NCBI GenBank assembly: GCA_963773085.1
Contig: CAVYZS010000011.1
Location: 124,001 to 188,000 of the forward strand
Length of the DNA stretch: 64,000 nt
Reading direction: 5' to 3'
From: JAENVT01 sp963773085
GTDB lineage: Bacteria > Actinomycetota > Acidimicrobiia > Acidimicrobiales > Ilumatobacteraceae
The position numbers were made by a program, and so were the translations under genes. The notes under the pieces are model-generated. The model saw only the letters and a list, made by a program, of their open reading frames with translations. It did no database searches and was not told the DNA's origin. Position 1 is the stretch's first letter; every line of letters begins with the position of its first letter. Of this stretch, positions 53,701-61,651 are shown piece after piece.

Positions 53701-54717
53701 ATCGACGAACGGTGTGACTTTCGACTCGGGTGGAGTGAGGAGCTCGAGGCGTCGTGGCGTGCCCTCGGGCTCGCCGAACTACCGGGCAGGGTCACCCGTC
53801 TCGATCGGGGCTGGAGCACGGTGTTGCGCGCACTCGAAGGCGAGCCGCTGCGCGTTCGCAACATCGGCGCCGACGTCGCCGTCGGCGATTGGGTCGTGCC
53901 GTCGATCGAGCTCGATCGCGTCGAGGCGGTGTTGCCCAGGCGCAGTGCGTTCGTGCGCCGGGCCTCGTTCGAGGGCAACCGCGCCGAGTCGCAGACCATC
54001 GCCGCCAACATCGATGTGGTGATGCTGGTGCATGCCCTGACATCGCCACCAAACCAGCGCCGGTTGGAACGCGAGTTGGTGCTGGCCTGGGACAGCGGCG
54101 CCCGCCCGGTCGTCGTCCTGACCAAGCGCGACCTGGTCGACGATCCGGCGACATCGGTCGGGTCGCTCCACGCGGCTGCCCCAGGGGTGTCCGTGCTCAC
54201 CGCCAGTGGGATCAGCGGCGAGGGCGTCGACGCCCTGGCCGCGCTTGCTGCCGGCAACGCCACGATCGCTTTGCTCGGGGCCAGCGGTGTGGGCAAGAGC
54301 ACGCTGATCAATGCCCTGGTCGGGCGCGGCGCGCAGGCCACTGCTGCGGTACGCGAAGGCGACGGCCGGGGTCGACACACGACCGTCGCGACGGAACTGG
54401 TGCGGCTGCCAGGCGGCGGCTGGTTGATCGACACTCCCGGCGTACGTGCGGTGAGTCTGTGGAGCAGTGGACGAGGAATCGAACGTGCCTTCGCCGACGT
54501 GTTCGACTTGATGGACGACTGCCGCTTCCGCGACTGCAAGCACGAGGACGAGCCGGGATGCGCCGTGCAAGCGGCGATCGCCGACGGTCGTCTCGATCCG
54601 CTGCGTCTGGCCAGCATGAAGCGACTGGTCGCCGAGGAGCTTGCGTTGGAGGAAGAACAGAGGGCCCAGCTCAAAGCGCAGGATCGACGCGGCGTGCGCA
54701 AGATTCGGGTGAAGTGA
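53701..54717 (+). CDS. rsgA: Ribosome small-subunit GTPase RsgA (start uncertain)
   Basis: Circularly permuted GTPase that checks the 30S subunit. Order: OB-fold (EELEASWRALGL to VGDWVV), G4 VVVLTKRDLVD, G1 LLGASGVGKSTLINAL, G3 LIDTPGVR, and a C-terminal zinc site DCRFRDCKHEDEPGC. The conserved frame continues upstream of the first standard codon (GTG 53821) to about 53701 with no ATG, GTG or TTG; the OB-fold residues upstream of 53821 look genuine. Either a non-standard ATC start or an indel near 53728 is implied. Normally 300-350 residues; 338 here. Confidence 0.82.
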   Translation: MDERCDFRLGWSEELEASWRALGLAELPGRVTRLDRGWSTVLRALEGEPLRVRNIGADVAVGDWVVPSIELDRVEAVLPRRSAFVRRASFEGNRAESQTIAANIDVVMLVHALTSPPNQRRLERELVLAWDSGARPVVVLTKRDLVDDPATSVGSLHAAAPGVSVLTASGISGEGVDALAALAAGNATIALLGASGVGKSTLINALVGRGAQATAAVREGDGRGRHTTVATELVRLPGGGWLIDTPGVRAVSLWSSGRGIERAFADVFDLMDDCRFRDCKHEDEPGCAVQAAIADGRLDPLRLASMKRLVAEELALEEEQRAQLKAQDRRGVRKIRVK

Positions 54718-54721
54718 CACG

Positions 54722-55759
54722 ATGACCCGGCCGGCGACACACATCCCCATCATCGATCTCGAACCGTGGTGGGCCAGCGCGGCCGATCGTCGTTCCGTTG
54801 GCCGGGCAGTCGATGCTGCCGCACGGGAATTCGGATTCTTCCAGATCGTCGGTCACCGTCTGCCACGGGAGCGCATCGATGCGATGGTCGCGGCGAGCAC
54901 CGACTTCTTCGCCCAGCCGACCGCGATCAAGCAGCGCTGCACACCAACGGACCCGGCGATCAACCGCGGCTACGCGGCGCGCGGTTCCGAGGCGCTGTCG
55001 TACAGCATCGGACGCGATGCCCCGCCCGATCTGTTCGAAGCGTTCAACATCGGCGAGGACGAGGTCGACTATGCCGATCCGTTCTACGCCGCTCAGGAAG
55101 GCGGCGCATTTGCCCGCAACATCTGGCCGGCCCACCCCGCCGATCTCCGCCAAGCACTTGTCAGCTACTTCCAGGCGGCGCGTCGTGTGGCGCTCACCCT
55201 GACCGAGGTGTTCGCCGTCGCCCTCGGTCTTCCCGATGGTTGGTTCGCGCCGTTCGTCGACCGCTCGACCACCACCATGCGCGCCATCCGCTACGAGCGG
55301 CGTGCTGGCGAACGGGACCCACTTCCGGGCCAGCAGCGCATGGGTGCGCACACCGACTATGGAATCGTGACGGTGTTGTACGCGGAGCCGGTCGCCGGAT
55401 TGCAGATCGTCGCGCCCGATGGCCGATGGATCGACGTGATCCCGGCGGACGATGCATTGGTGATCAACCTCGGCGACCTGACGGCGCAGTGGACCAACGA
55501 CCAGTGGCGCTCGACCGTGCATCGAGTCGTGCCGCCGCCTCTGGTGGTCGACGGGCCGGCTGTGCGCCGTAGCGCGGCCTTCTTCCTCGACGGGAACTGG
55601 GACGCAGTGATCGAGTGCCTTCCGACCTGCACGAGTGCCGGCGACCCACCTCGGTACCCGCCGGTCACAGCCGGCGATCACCTGAGCGCGAAGTTGATGG
55701 GTCCGCGGCTTCTGCGGGCCAGCGAGGCGACCGACACCGCCGGTGATCGAGGTCGCTGA
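54722..55759 (+). CDS. 2-oxoglutarate/Fe(II) or IPNS-like oxygenase
   Basis: 345 residues. N-terminal DIOX_N-like domain (IPIIDLEPWW ... FGFFQIVGH), then the jelly-roll core with MGAHTDYGIVTVLY (His and Asp), STVHRVV (second His) and RRSAAFF, the R-x-S of the 2OG-binding group. Typical of the isopenicillin N synthase family. Start 5 nt after rsgA. Substrate unknown. Confidence 0.85.
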   Translation: MTRPATHIPIIDLEPWWASAADRRSVGRAVDAAAREFGFFQIVGHRLPRERIDAMVAASTDFFAQPTAIKQRCTPTDPAINRGYAARGSEALSYSIGRDAPPDLFEAFNIGEDEVDYADPFYAAQEGGAFARNIWPAHPADLRQALVSYFQAARRVALTLTEVFAVALGLPDGWFAPFVDRSTTTMRAIRYERRAGERDPLPGQQRMGAHTDYGIVTVLYAEPVAGLQIVAPDGRWIDVIPADDALVINLGDLTAQWTNDQWRSTVHRVVPPPLVVDGPAVRRSAAFFLDGNWDAVIECLPTCTSAGDPPRYPPVTAGDHLSAKLMGPRLLRASEATDTAGDRGR

Positions 55760-55804
55760 CGCACGCACTTGGCAGTGAGTGCCACAAGATCGGACCTGGC
55801 GTTC

Positions 55805-55810
55805 TACGTT
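55805..55810 (+). promoter_or_regulatory. -10 element, leaderless promoter of the acyl-CoA dehydrogenase gene
   Basis: TACGTT ends 6 nt before ATG 55817. Confidence 0.55.
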
Positions 55811-55816
55811 TGCGAG

Positions 55817-57073
55817 ATGGAATTCGCTTTCACCGACCGCTGCAACGAGTACCGGGAGACCTTGCTGGCCTTCATGGACGAGTGCATCTATCCCAACGAG
55901 CCCGTCTACCACGAGCAGTTGGTCGCCAGCGGGAACCCACACCACCATCCGGCGGTGATGGAGAAGTTGAAGACCGAGGCCCGCAAGCGTGGGCTGTGGA
56001 ACCTGTTCCAACCCCACAAGGACTGGGGCCCGGGTCTGACCAACGCCGAGTACGCGCCACTGGCCGAGATCATGGGTCGCAGCACCATCGCCAGCGAGGC
56101 CTGTAACTGCTCGGCGCCCGACACCGGCAACATGGAGGTGCTGACGATGTTCGGCACAGCCGAGCAGAAGGACATGTGGCTGCGTCCGTTACTCGACGGT
56201 GTGATCCGCTCGGCGTTCGCGATGACCGAGCCGGATGTCGCCTCGAGCGATGCCACCAACATCCAGCTCAGCATCGACCGCGATGGCGACGACTACGTGC
56301 TGAACGGTCGCAAGTGGTGGATCACCGGCGCGATGCATCCCAACTGCAAGATCTTCATCGTGATGGGAAAGACCGACGTGTCGGCCTCTCCACACCGGCA
56401 ACAGAGCCAGATCCTGGTGCCGATGGGCACCCCGGGCATGACTGTCGTGCGGGCTTTGCCGGTGTTCGGCTACAAGGACCCCGAAGGCCACGCCGAGCTG
56501 CTCTTCGAGAACTGCCGGGTGCCGGCCAGCAACCTCATAGCCAACGACGGCGACGGCTTCGCCATCAGCCAGGCGCGCCTGGGGCCAGGCCGCATCCACC
56601 ACTGCATGCGCTCGATCGGTGCCGCCGAGCGTGCGCTGGAACTGCTCTGCCAGCGGGCGTTGACGCGTACCACGTTCGGCCGCCGCCTCGCCGAGCGGAG
56701 CAACATCATGGACTGGATCGCCGAGTCGCGAATCGACCTGGAGATGGTCCGACTGCTGACGTTGAAGACGGCCTGGATGATGGACACGGTCGGCAACAAG
56801 GCAGCGGCGGTCGAGATCAGCGCCATCAAGGTGGCAGCGCCCAACGTGGCGTTGAGGATCATCGATCGGGCAATGCAGGTTCATGGCGCCGGTGGTCTCA
56901 GCGACGACTGGCCATTGGCGCAGATGTATGCGCATCAGCGAACGCTGCGGCTCGCCGACGGGCCCGACGAGGTGCACAAGATGACGATCGCCCGTCGTGA
57001 GCTGCGCCGTCACGATCCCAACTTCCGCATGGACGCGCCGGCCGCGATCGCACCGGGTGGCGGCCGCGGCTGA
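55817..57073 (+). CDS. Acyl-CoA dehydrogenase
   Basis: FAD enzyme of fatty-acid or amino-acid oxidation. 418 residues. AFAMTEPDVASSDATNIQ is the FAD/substrate signature, KWWITGA the beta-domain motif, and VHGAGGLSDDWPLAQMYAHQRTLRLADG ends the C-terminal helix domain. ATG 55817 is preferred over the upstream GTG by the TACGTT promoter. The ACAD10/11-like branch is likely. Electron acceptor and acyl chain unknown. Confidence 0.87.
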   Translation: MEFAFTDRCNEYRETLLAFMDECIYPNEPVYHEQLVASGNPHHHPAVMEKLKTEARKRGLWNLFQPHKDWGPGLTNAEYAPLAEIMGRSTIASEACNCSAPDTGNMEVLTMFGTAEQKDMWLRPLLDGVIRSAFAMTEPDVASSDATNIQLSIDRDGDDYVLNGRKWWITGAMHPNCKIFIVMGKTDVSASPHRQQSQILVPMGTPGMTVVRALPVFGYKDPEGHAELLFENCRVPASNLIANDGDGFAISQARLGPGRIHHCMRSIGAAERALELLCQRALTRTTFGRRLAERSNIMDWIAESRIDLEMVRLLTLKTAWMMDTVGNKAAAVEISAIKVAAPNVALRIIDRAMQVHGAGGLSDDWPLAQMYAHQRTLRLADGPDEVHKMTIARRELRRHDPNFRMDAPAAIAPGGGRG

Positions 57074-57126
57074 GGTGACGTCGCTCGACGGCCGACCGGC
57101 ACCATGCCCACGCCCAGCGGGCCACG

Positions 57127-57262
57127 AAGTTGTGGGTGAAACGGCGAAACCGTCGCGCAGCTATCGCGACGACGGCTTGCTCGACGGTCGTGCGGACCGT
57201 CTGACGCTGATCACGGCGAAGAGTGGAATGCCGATGAAGAACAGCACCAGCAGCACGATGAG
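57127..57262 (-). repeat. Left copy of the IS-flanking direct repeat
   Basis: About 135 bp similar to 59139-59272, with an 80-bp perfect core (57175-57254 equals 59186-59265). It encodes the end of a small membrane protein (FFIGIPLFAVISVRRSARPSS) whose N-terminal part is missing here, replaced by the IS junction at about 57277. Confidence 0.9.
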
Positions 57263-57283
57263 CATCACGGCGCTGTCGTGAAG
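57161..57283 (-). pseudogene. Truncated paralogue of the small membrane protein at 59172
   Basis: The C-terminal 30 residues match the intact gene at 59172-59369 almost exactly (IVLLVLFFIGIPLFAVISVR). Upstream sequence diverges and is cut by the IS3 remnant, so the copy is a fragment. Confidence 0.7.
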
Positions 57284-57496
57284 GTTGCTCGTCAGCTCGG
57301 CTTCGGGGTCGAGTCGGTGCGCAAGTGGGTGGTGCAGTCCGAGATCGATACCGGCGAGCGGCCGGGGACATCGACTGAGGAGCACGCCAAGATCCGCCGG
57401 TTGGAACAAGAGGTCCGCGAGTTGCGTCGAGCGAACGCGATCTTGAAGTCGGCGTCGGCTTTCTTCGCGGCGGAGCTCGACCGCCCACCGAAGTGA
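57278..57496 (+). pseudogene. IS3-family orfA, 5'-truncated
   Basis: About 72 residues: VARQLGFGVESVRKWV, then RRLEQEVRELRRANAILKSASAFFAAELDRP, the leucine-zipper end of IS3 OrfA. The usual first 20-30 residues are missing. Confidence 0.8.
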
Positions 57497-58143
57497 TGGT
57501 CGATTACATCGATGCCTATCGCGGCGAGTTTGGGGTCGAGCCGATCTGCGCGGTGCTGTCTGAGCACGGTTGCAAGATCGCCCCATCGACGTACTGGTCA
57601 GCCAAATCGCGTCCACTATCGGCTCGAGCAGCATCGGCATGCGGTGTTGATGCCGATCCTGCTCGGGTTGTGGATGGCGAACTATCGCGTCTATGGGGCG
57701 CGCAAGTTGTGGAAAGCGGCGCAACGCGCCGGCCACACGGTCGGTCGCGATCAGGTCGCTCATCTGATGGGTGAGCTGGGCATTCATGGCGTGCGTCGCG
57801 GCCGGCGCTATCGCACGACGCGTTCGGACCCGGCCGCTGATCGGGCACCGGATCTGGTCCGGCGAGACTTCACCGCGCAGCAACCGAACCAGTTGTGGGT
57901 CACCGATCTGACCTACGTGCCGACCTGGTCAGGAGTCGCCTACGTGTGCTTCATCGTCGACGCGTTCAGCCGAACGATCGTCGGTTGGCGAGTCGCCGCG
58001 CACATGCGAACCGACATGGTCCTCGACGCCTTGGAGATGGCCTGCTGGTCGCGCGGCACCCGCCTCGAAGGACTCGTCGCCCATTCCGACGCCGGCAGCC
58101 AGTTCACCTCGATCCGCTACGGCGAACGCCTCGCCGAGGATCG
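57493..58143 (+). pseudogene. IS3-family orfB transposase, truncated and frame-broken
   Basis: Begins MMVDYIDAYRGEFGVEPICAVL overlapping orfA by 4 nt, as IS3 elements do. After a +1 break near 57615 it continues NYRVYGARKLWKAAQRAGH, NQLWVTDLTYVPTW (first D) and LVAHSDAGSQFTSIRYGERLAE (second D). The terminal E of the DDE triad is lost at the junction near 58140, so the enzyme is dead. Confidence 0.85.
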
Positions 58144-59117
58144 AGAGACGGTGTGGCTGGGTATGCGAACCTTGATCTGAGCGACGCGACGATTGCTGGC
58201 ACAGATCGGTTGTCATCGAGGAACGGTCGGTCGGGCGTAGATCCAACGAGAACGGTGGATCGACAGGTGTATCGCGGCGTGGCCGGCACAGAACCGCGCC
58301 GATGAGCAAGCTCGCCGAGCCAAGCAGTCATGGATCGAGCAGACGCCCGTGGTTGTGGGATGAGGTGTGTCGGCTGATCATCACGCAACGCTGGTCGCCT
58401 CGATCGGTGGCCAAGCGGTTGCGACGCGACCATCGCGACGAGCCACAGTGGTGGGTGTCGCACGAAGCGATCTATCAGGCGATCTACGTCCAGGCCAAAG
58501 GTGAGCTGCGTAACGAGCTGGTCCGAGCGCTCAAACTCGGGCGGGTTCAACGCCGGCCCCAGCACCGCACCTCCGGTGTCGGCCGGGGTGCTCGGATCCC
58601 GGCAATGGTGAACATCTCCGAGCGGCCCGCCGAGGCCGCCGATCGTGCTGTGCCCGGACACTGGGAAGGCGATTTGATCATCGGAGCAGGCAAAACCAGT
58701 GCTGTTGCCACCCTGGTGGAGCGATCAACGCGGGTGGGGATGCTGATCAAGGTGGACAACCGAACCGCTGACCACGTCGCCGAGCGGCTCGTCGAGCATG
58801 TCATCAACTTGCCGCGTGAGCTGGCCCGCTCACTGACCTGGGATCAAGGCACAGAGATGGCCCATCACGCCACGTTCACCATCGCCACGGACATCCCGGT
58901 GTACTTCTGCGATCCGCACAGCCCCTGGCAACGTGGCAGCAACGAGCAATGGAACGGGCTTGTGCGCCAGTTCATCCCCAAGGGCAGCGACATGACCAAC
59001 CTCACCCAAGCCGACCTCGATCACTACGCCCGACTGCTCAACGGTCGACCGCGCGAGTCACTGGCGTGGGATACTCCAGCAGAACGATTCAATGCGCTTG
59101 TCGCGGCCACCACCTGA
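58144..59117 (+). mobile_element. IS30-family element remnant
   Basis: IS30 transposase sequence starts mid-gene at about 58140, joined to the IS3 orfB. No terminal inverted repeat could be recognised at either end. The 3' flank (59118-59171) leads to the right copy of the flanking repeat. Confidence 0.7.
58144..59117 (+). pseudogene. IS30-family transposase, N-terminal frame breaks
   Basis: From 58302 an open frame of 271 residues holds the DDE domain: PGHWEGDLIIGAG (D), SLTWDQGTEMAHH (D) and WQRGSNEQWNGLVRQFIPKG (E). The N-terminal helix-turn-helix is present upstream in broken frames (DLSDATIA, IGCHRGTVGR, NRADEQARRAKQSWIEQTP), with breaks near 58165, 58250 and 58345. The first residues are lost at the junction. 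Transposition activity improbable unless the breaks are sequencing errors. Confidence 0.75.
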
Positions 59118-59138
59118 ATCCGCCTGTTCGCAGCGACA

Positions 59139-59272
59139 AAGTTCCGGGTGAAAGGCCGAACCGTCGCGCAGCTATGGCGCCGACTGCTTGCTCGACGGTC
59201 GTGCGGACCGTCTGACGCTGATCACGGCGAAGAGTGGAATGCCGATGAAGAACAGCACCAGCAGCGCGATGA
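59139..59272 (-). repeat. Right copy of the IS-flanking direct repeat
   Basis: Pairs with 57127-57262. It is the 3' part of the intact small membrane protein gene plus 33 bp beyond its stop. Confidence 0.9.
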
Positions 59273-59369
59273 ATCCGGCGACTCCGAAGGCCTTGGTGAG
59301 GATGACACCGAGTACAAATCCCGCAAGGGCCATGATCGCCCGACGAGCGTCGATCACCCGACTAGTCAC
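59172..59369 (-). CDS. Small two-helix membrane protein
   Basis: 65 residues from GTG 59369: TSRVIDARRAIMALAG, then helices AGFVLGVILTKAFGVAG and FIALLVLFFIGIPLFAVI, and a basic tail. A fragment of a second copy lies at 57161-57283 beyond the IS elements. Function unknown. Confidence 0.62.
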   Translation of the reverse strand: MTSRVIDARRAIMALAGFVLGVILTKAFGVAGFIALLVLFFIGIPLFAVISVRRSARPSSKQSAP

Positions 59370-59410
59370 GTGCGCATCGTGCCTGACCGTCACCCCGAAC
59401 GCAAGCCGCG

Positions 59411-59737
59411 CTACCTCGATGTGCGGTCGCGCACCACGATGGCGCGGCTGAACCCGGTTCGGTCGAGTCGTTCGCGGAGACGCACGTTGTTGCACACCAC
59501 GGTCAGGTCTGCACCGGTCTGGCGGGCGGCACCGGCAGCGCCGAGCAGCACACCCAGGCCCGTGTCATCGAGGACCGTGACGGCGTCGAGATCGATGATG
59601 ATCGTGCGGTTGGGGTGATGAGCGAGCGCCTTGGTCAACGCGTCGTGCAGTAGTGGGATGGTGGCCAGATCAACCTCTCCGGAGAGGGTGATGACGGCGT
59701 CGTCGCCGACCACGATGGTGCTCGTCGACAAGTCCAT
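59411..59737 (-). CDS. STAS-domain protein
   Basis: 108 residues. IIIDLDAVTVLDDTGLGVLLGAA is the STAS phosphorylation loop, with Thr where most have Ser (DSSG becomes DDTG). Possibly a second anti-anti-sigma factor for the partner-switching module at 36 kb, or for another. Not adjacent to a kinase. Confidence 0.8.
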   Translation of the reverse strand: MDLSTSTIVVGDDAVITLSGEVDLATIPLLHDALTKALAHHPNRTIIIDLDAVTVLDDTGLGVLLGAAGAARQTGADLTVVCNNVRLRERLDRTGFSRAIVVRDRTSR

Positions 59738-59754
59738 GCGTGAACGCTACGACC

Positions 59755-60111
59755 TCAGGGAGGTTCGAGCGCCATTGTTGCGGCGGCGGTAACCGTGATG
59801 TCGGGAAGCAGAGCTCCGATCAGTGGCACATCGGTGCGGGTCACGTGGCTGACTGTGATAGTGACGGCCGTCGCCGACGAGCGGGCTGCGACGGCCAGGG
59901 GACGGAGGGAGATCGCCTGTGTCGCGGCTGCCTCGGCGGATGCGGCCGACGGCTCTGCTACGGCGGCGGCGCGGGCTGCCTCGCGTGCGGCGAGCTGCAC
60001 CGCCAGCTGATCGCGGACGATCACGACCAACTGAACGATTCCGAGCAGGAAGATGAACAGCAGCGGTAGGCACAAGGCCAGCTCGACCGCGGCCTGGCCA
60101 CGGTCGGACAT
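59755..60111 (-). CDS. tadE: TadE-like pseudopilin
   Basis: 118 residues. An N-terminal basic/polar leader DRGQAAVELALCLPLLFIFLLG is the TadE pattern (G before the hydrophobic helix with E at +5). The rest is Ala-rich and would lie outside the membrane. Last gene of the Tad pilus operon. Confidence 0.82.
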   Translation of the reverse strand: MSDRGQAAVELALCLPLLFIFLLGIVQLVVIVRDQLAVQLAAREAARAAAVAEPSAASAEAAATQAISLRPLAVAARSSATAVTITVSHVTRTDVPLIGALLPDITVTAAATMALEPP

Positions 60112-60112
60112 G

Positions 60113-60316
60113 TCAGAGCTTGCCCGTGACCGCATCGATGACCCGGTCGAACAGGTGCCCGATCTTCCCGGCACCACCGCCGCTGGTGGCCCAGCCGACG
60201 ACGAGGAGGGCGACGAGCGCCGCGCCGAGCATGACGAGGGCGTACTCGGTGGTGGCCTGACCATCGTCGTTGCCGCGGAGACACGAACGATGCAGCCGTA
60301 CGAACATTCTTCTCAT
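60113..60316 (-). CDS. Flp-like pilin (DUF4244)
   Basis: 67 residues. GQATTEYALVMLGAALVALLVVGW is the prepilin cleavage and helix region, with the Glu five residues after the Gly. DUF4244 proteins are the Flp-type pilins of actinobacterial Tad loci. Gap to tadE is 1 nt. Confidence 0.85.
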   Translation of the reverse strand: MRRMFVRLHRSCLRGNDDGQATTEYALVMLGAALVALLVVGWATSGGGAGKIGHLFDRVIDAVTGKL

Positions 60317-60353
60317 GTTGAGCCCCGTTCTGGCGATGGTGGGTTCGGTCGCC

Positions 60354-61025
60354 TCAGATATGCAGCGACGACAGGGCTCCGAGGAGCAATGGGACGATGG
60401 CCAACAGGACGAATGACGGCAGGGTGCACAGCACGAGCGGCATGGCGAGTCGCACCGGCAGCTCGCGGGCGGCGGCCTCGGCATCGCGGCGGCGTTGTTG
60501 GCGGGCTTCGAACGACAATCGCTCGAGCACCGGTGCAAGGGGTAACCCGTAGCGATCGGCTGCCGACAACGAGTCGACGAGCGGCTGTGCGACCGGGCCG
60601 AGCCGGGCAGGCAGCTGATCCAGCGCGTCGGCGAATCGTTCACCGCGGTGCATCGCCTGGCCAACGGCGACGAACGCTGGGTGGAGCGGTGTAGGTAGGA
60701 ACGGAACGATCTCGACGACGGCCTGGGCGGGCAGGTAGCCGGCTCGGATCGAGAGAACCAGAAGATCGAGCGCGTTGGGGAACGCCGCCACCGTGCTGTG
60801 GGTCATTTGTGCGGCACGCCGAAGGCCCATCCAGTGACGCCACAGACCGACGCCGATCGCCATAGCTGCGCTGAGTACCGGTGAATAGACCACCGCGGCC
60901 ACGCCGAGCACCACCCATGGGCACCGTCGAGCGCGCCGTCTTCTCGAAGCAGCGCGCCCTGCCGGCTTGGGGCGCAACAGCGAGCAGATGAGCGTCACGA
61001 CGATCGCAGCGCCGACGGCAACCAT
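60354..61025 (-). CDS. tadC: TadC-like type II secretion F-domain protein
   Basis: 223 residues. Helix at each end, with a cytoplasmic F-domain (ALDLLVLSIRAGYLPAQAV, LADRYGLPLAPVLERLSFEARQQ). Start ATG 61025 overlaps the tadB stop (TGATG). Inner-membrane platform of the pilus. Confidence 0.87.
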   Translation of the reverse strand: MVAVGAAIVVTLICSLLRPKPAGRAASRRRRARRCPWVVLGVAAVVYSPVLSAAMAIGVGLWRHWMGLRRAAQMTHSTVAAFPNALDLLVLSIRAGYLPAQAVVEIVPFLPTPLHPAFVAVGQAMHRGERFADALDQLPARLGPVAQPLVDSLSAADRYGLPLAPVLERLSFEARQQRRRDAEAAARELPVRLAMPLVLCTLPSFVLLAIVPLLLGALSSLHI

Positions 61026-61651
61026 CACGTCGGATCGGCGATTCGTCTCATCCAGTGCCACCCGGTGAGGTTGAGGGCGATACCACACAGGGCGCTGATG
61101 CCCCCGGCAGTGGTGGTGACGTAGACGTCGCGGGTTCGTTGGCTGGCGACGGCGCTCCACGCGGCGAACCCGAGGGGAACGATCGTCAGCACGCGGGCGC
61201 TGAGGCGGGCCTGCGCGCCGTGTGCCCGCCGCTCGGCGCGCCCCGCGACGCGCTCGCGCAGCACAGCGGCTGCCTCGTCGAGCGTGGCCGCGATCGGACC
61301 ACCGAGATGCGCCGTGGCCGACAACGCTTGCACGGTGAGCGCAACATCGGCTTCATCGAGATCTACTGCGGACAGCGCCTCGGCGAGCGAACGTCCTGCC
61401 GTCAGACGATCGACCACCACGCCGAGCGACGACGACACATCGATCTCGTCGATGACCGCGCTTGTCAGGCTTGATCCGCTACGAACCTGACGGGCGACGG
61501 AGTCGAGCAGTGATGCGTAGTCGGGTGTCGGCCGACCGTCGCGCGGGCCCAGAGTCTCACCAGAGCTGTGACGCGGCACGCTCCGAAACCAACGCGCTGC
61601 AGGCGCGGTGACCAGCACGACGAGGATGCCGAGCATCCATGCGACGATCAT
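61025..61651 (-). CDS. tadB: TadB-like type II secretion F-domain protein
   Basis: 208 residues. An N-terminal helix, F-domain (DYASLLDSVARQVRSGSSLTSAV; TAHLGGPIAATLDEAAAVLRER) and C-terminal helices. ATG 61651 overlaps the tadA stop (ATGA). Partner platform protein of TadC. Confidence 0.87.
   Translation of the reverse strand: MIVAWMLGILVVLVTAPAARWFRSVPRHSSGETLGPRDGRPTPDYASLLDSVARQVRSGSSLTSAVIDEIDVSSSLGVVVDRLTAGRSLAEALSAVDLDEADVALTVQALSATAHLGGPIAATLDEAAAVLRERVAGRAERRAHGAQARLSARVLTIVPLGFAAWSAVASQRTRDVYVTTTAGGISALCGIALNLTGWHWMRRIADPT

Larger units (their letters stand above)
57278..58143 (+). mobile_element. IS3-family element remnant
   Basis: Carries the orfA C-terminus and most of orfB, without identifiable terminal inverted repeats. 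The left end is cut at about 57277 (orfA lacks its N-terminal helix-turn-helix) and the right end at about 58140 (orfB stops before its last DDE residue), where IS30-type sequence begins. Confidence 0.75.

Noticed and set aside
303..58345. Programmed +1 frameshifting as the cause of the breaks
   Set aside because: The sites share no slippery codon, stop codon or downstream structure that I can see, several are simple homopolymer runs, and they occur in clusters. Kept only as an alternative in the findings.
57278..59117. A functional composite transposon
   Set aside because: Both transposase genes are truncated or broken and no terminal inverted repeats were found; the flanking repeat is part of a host gene, not an IS end.
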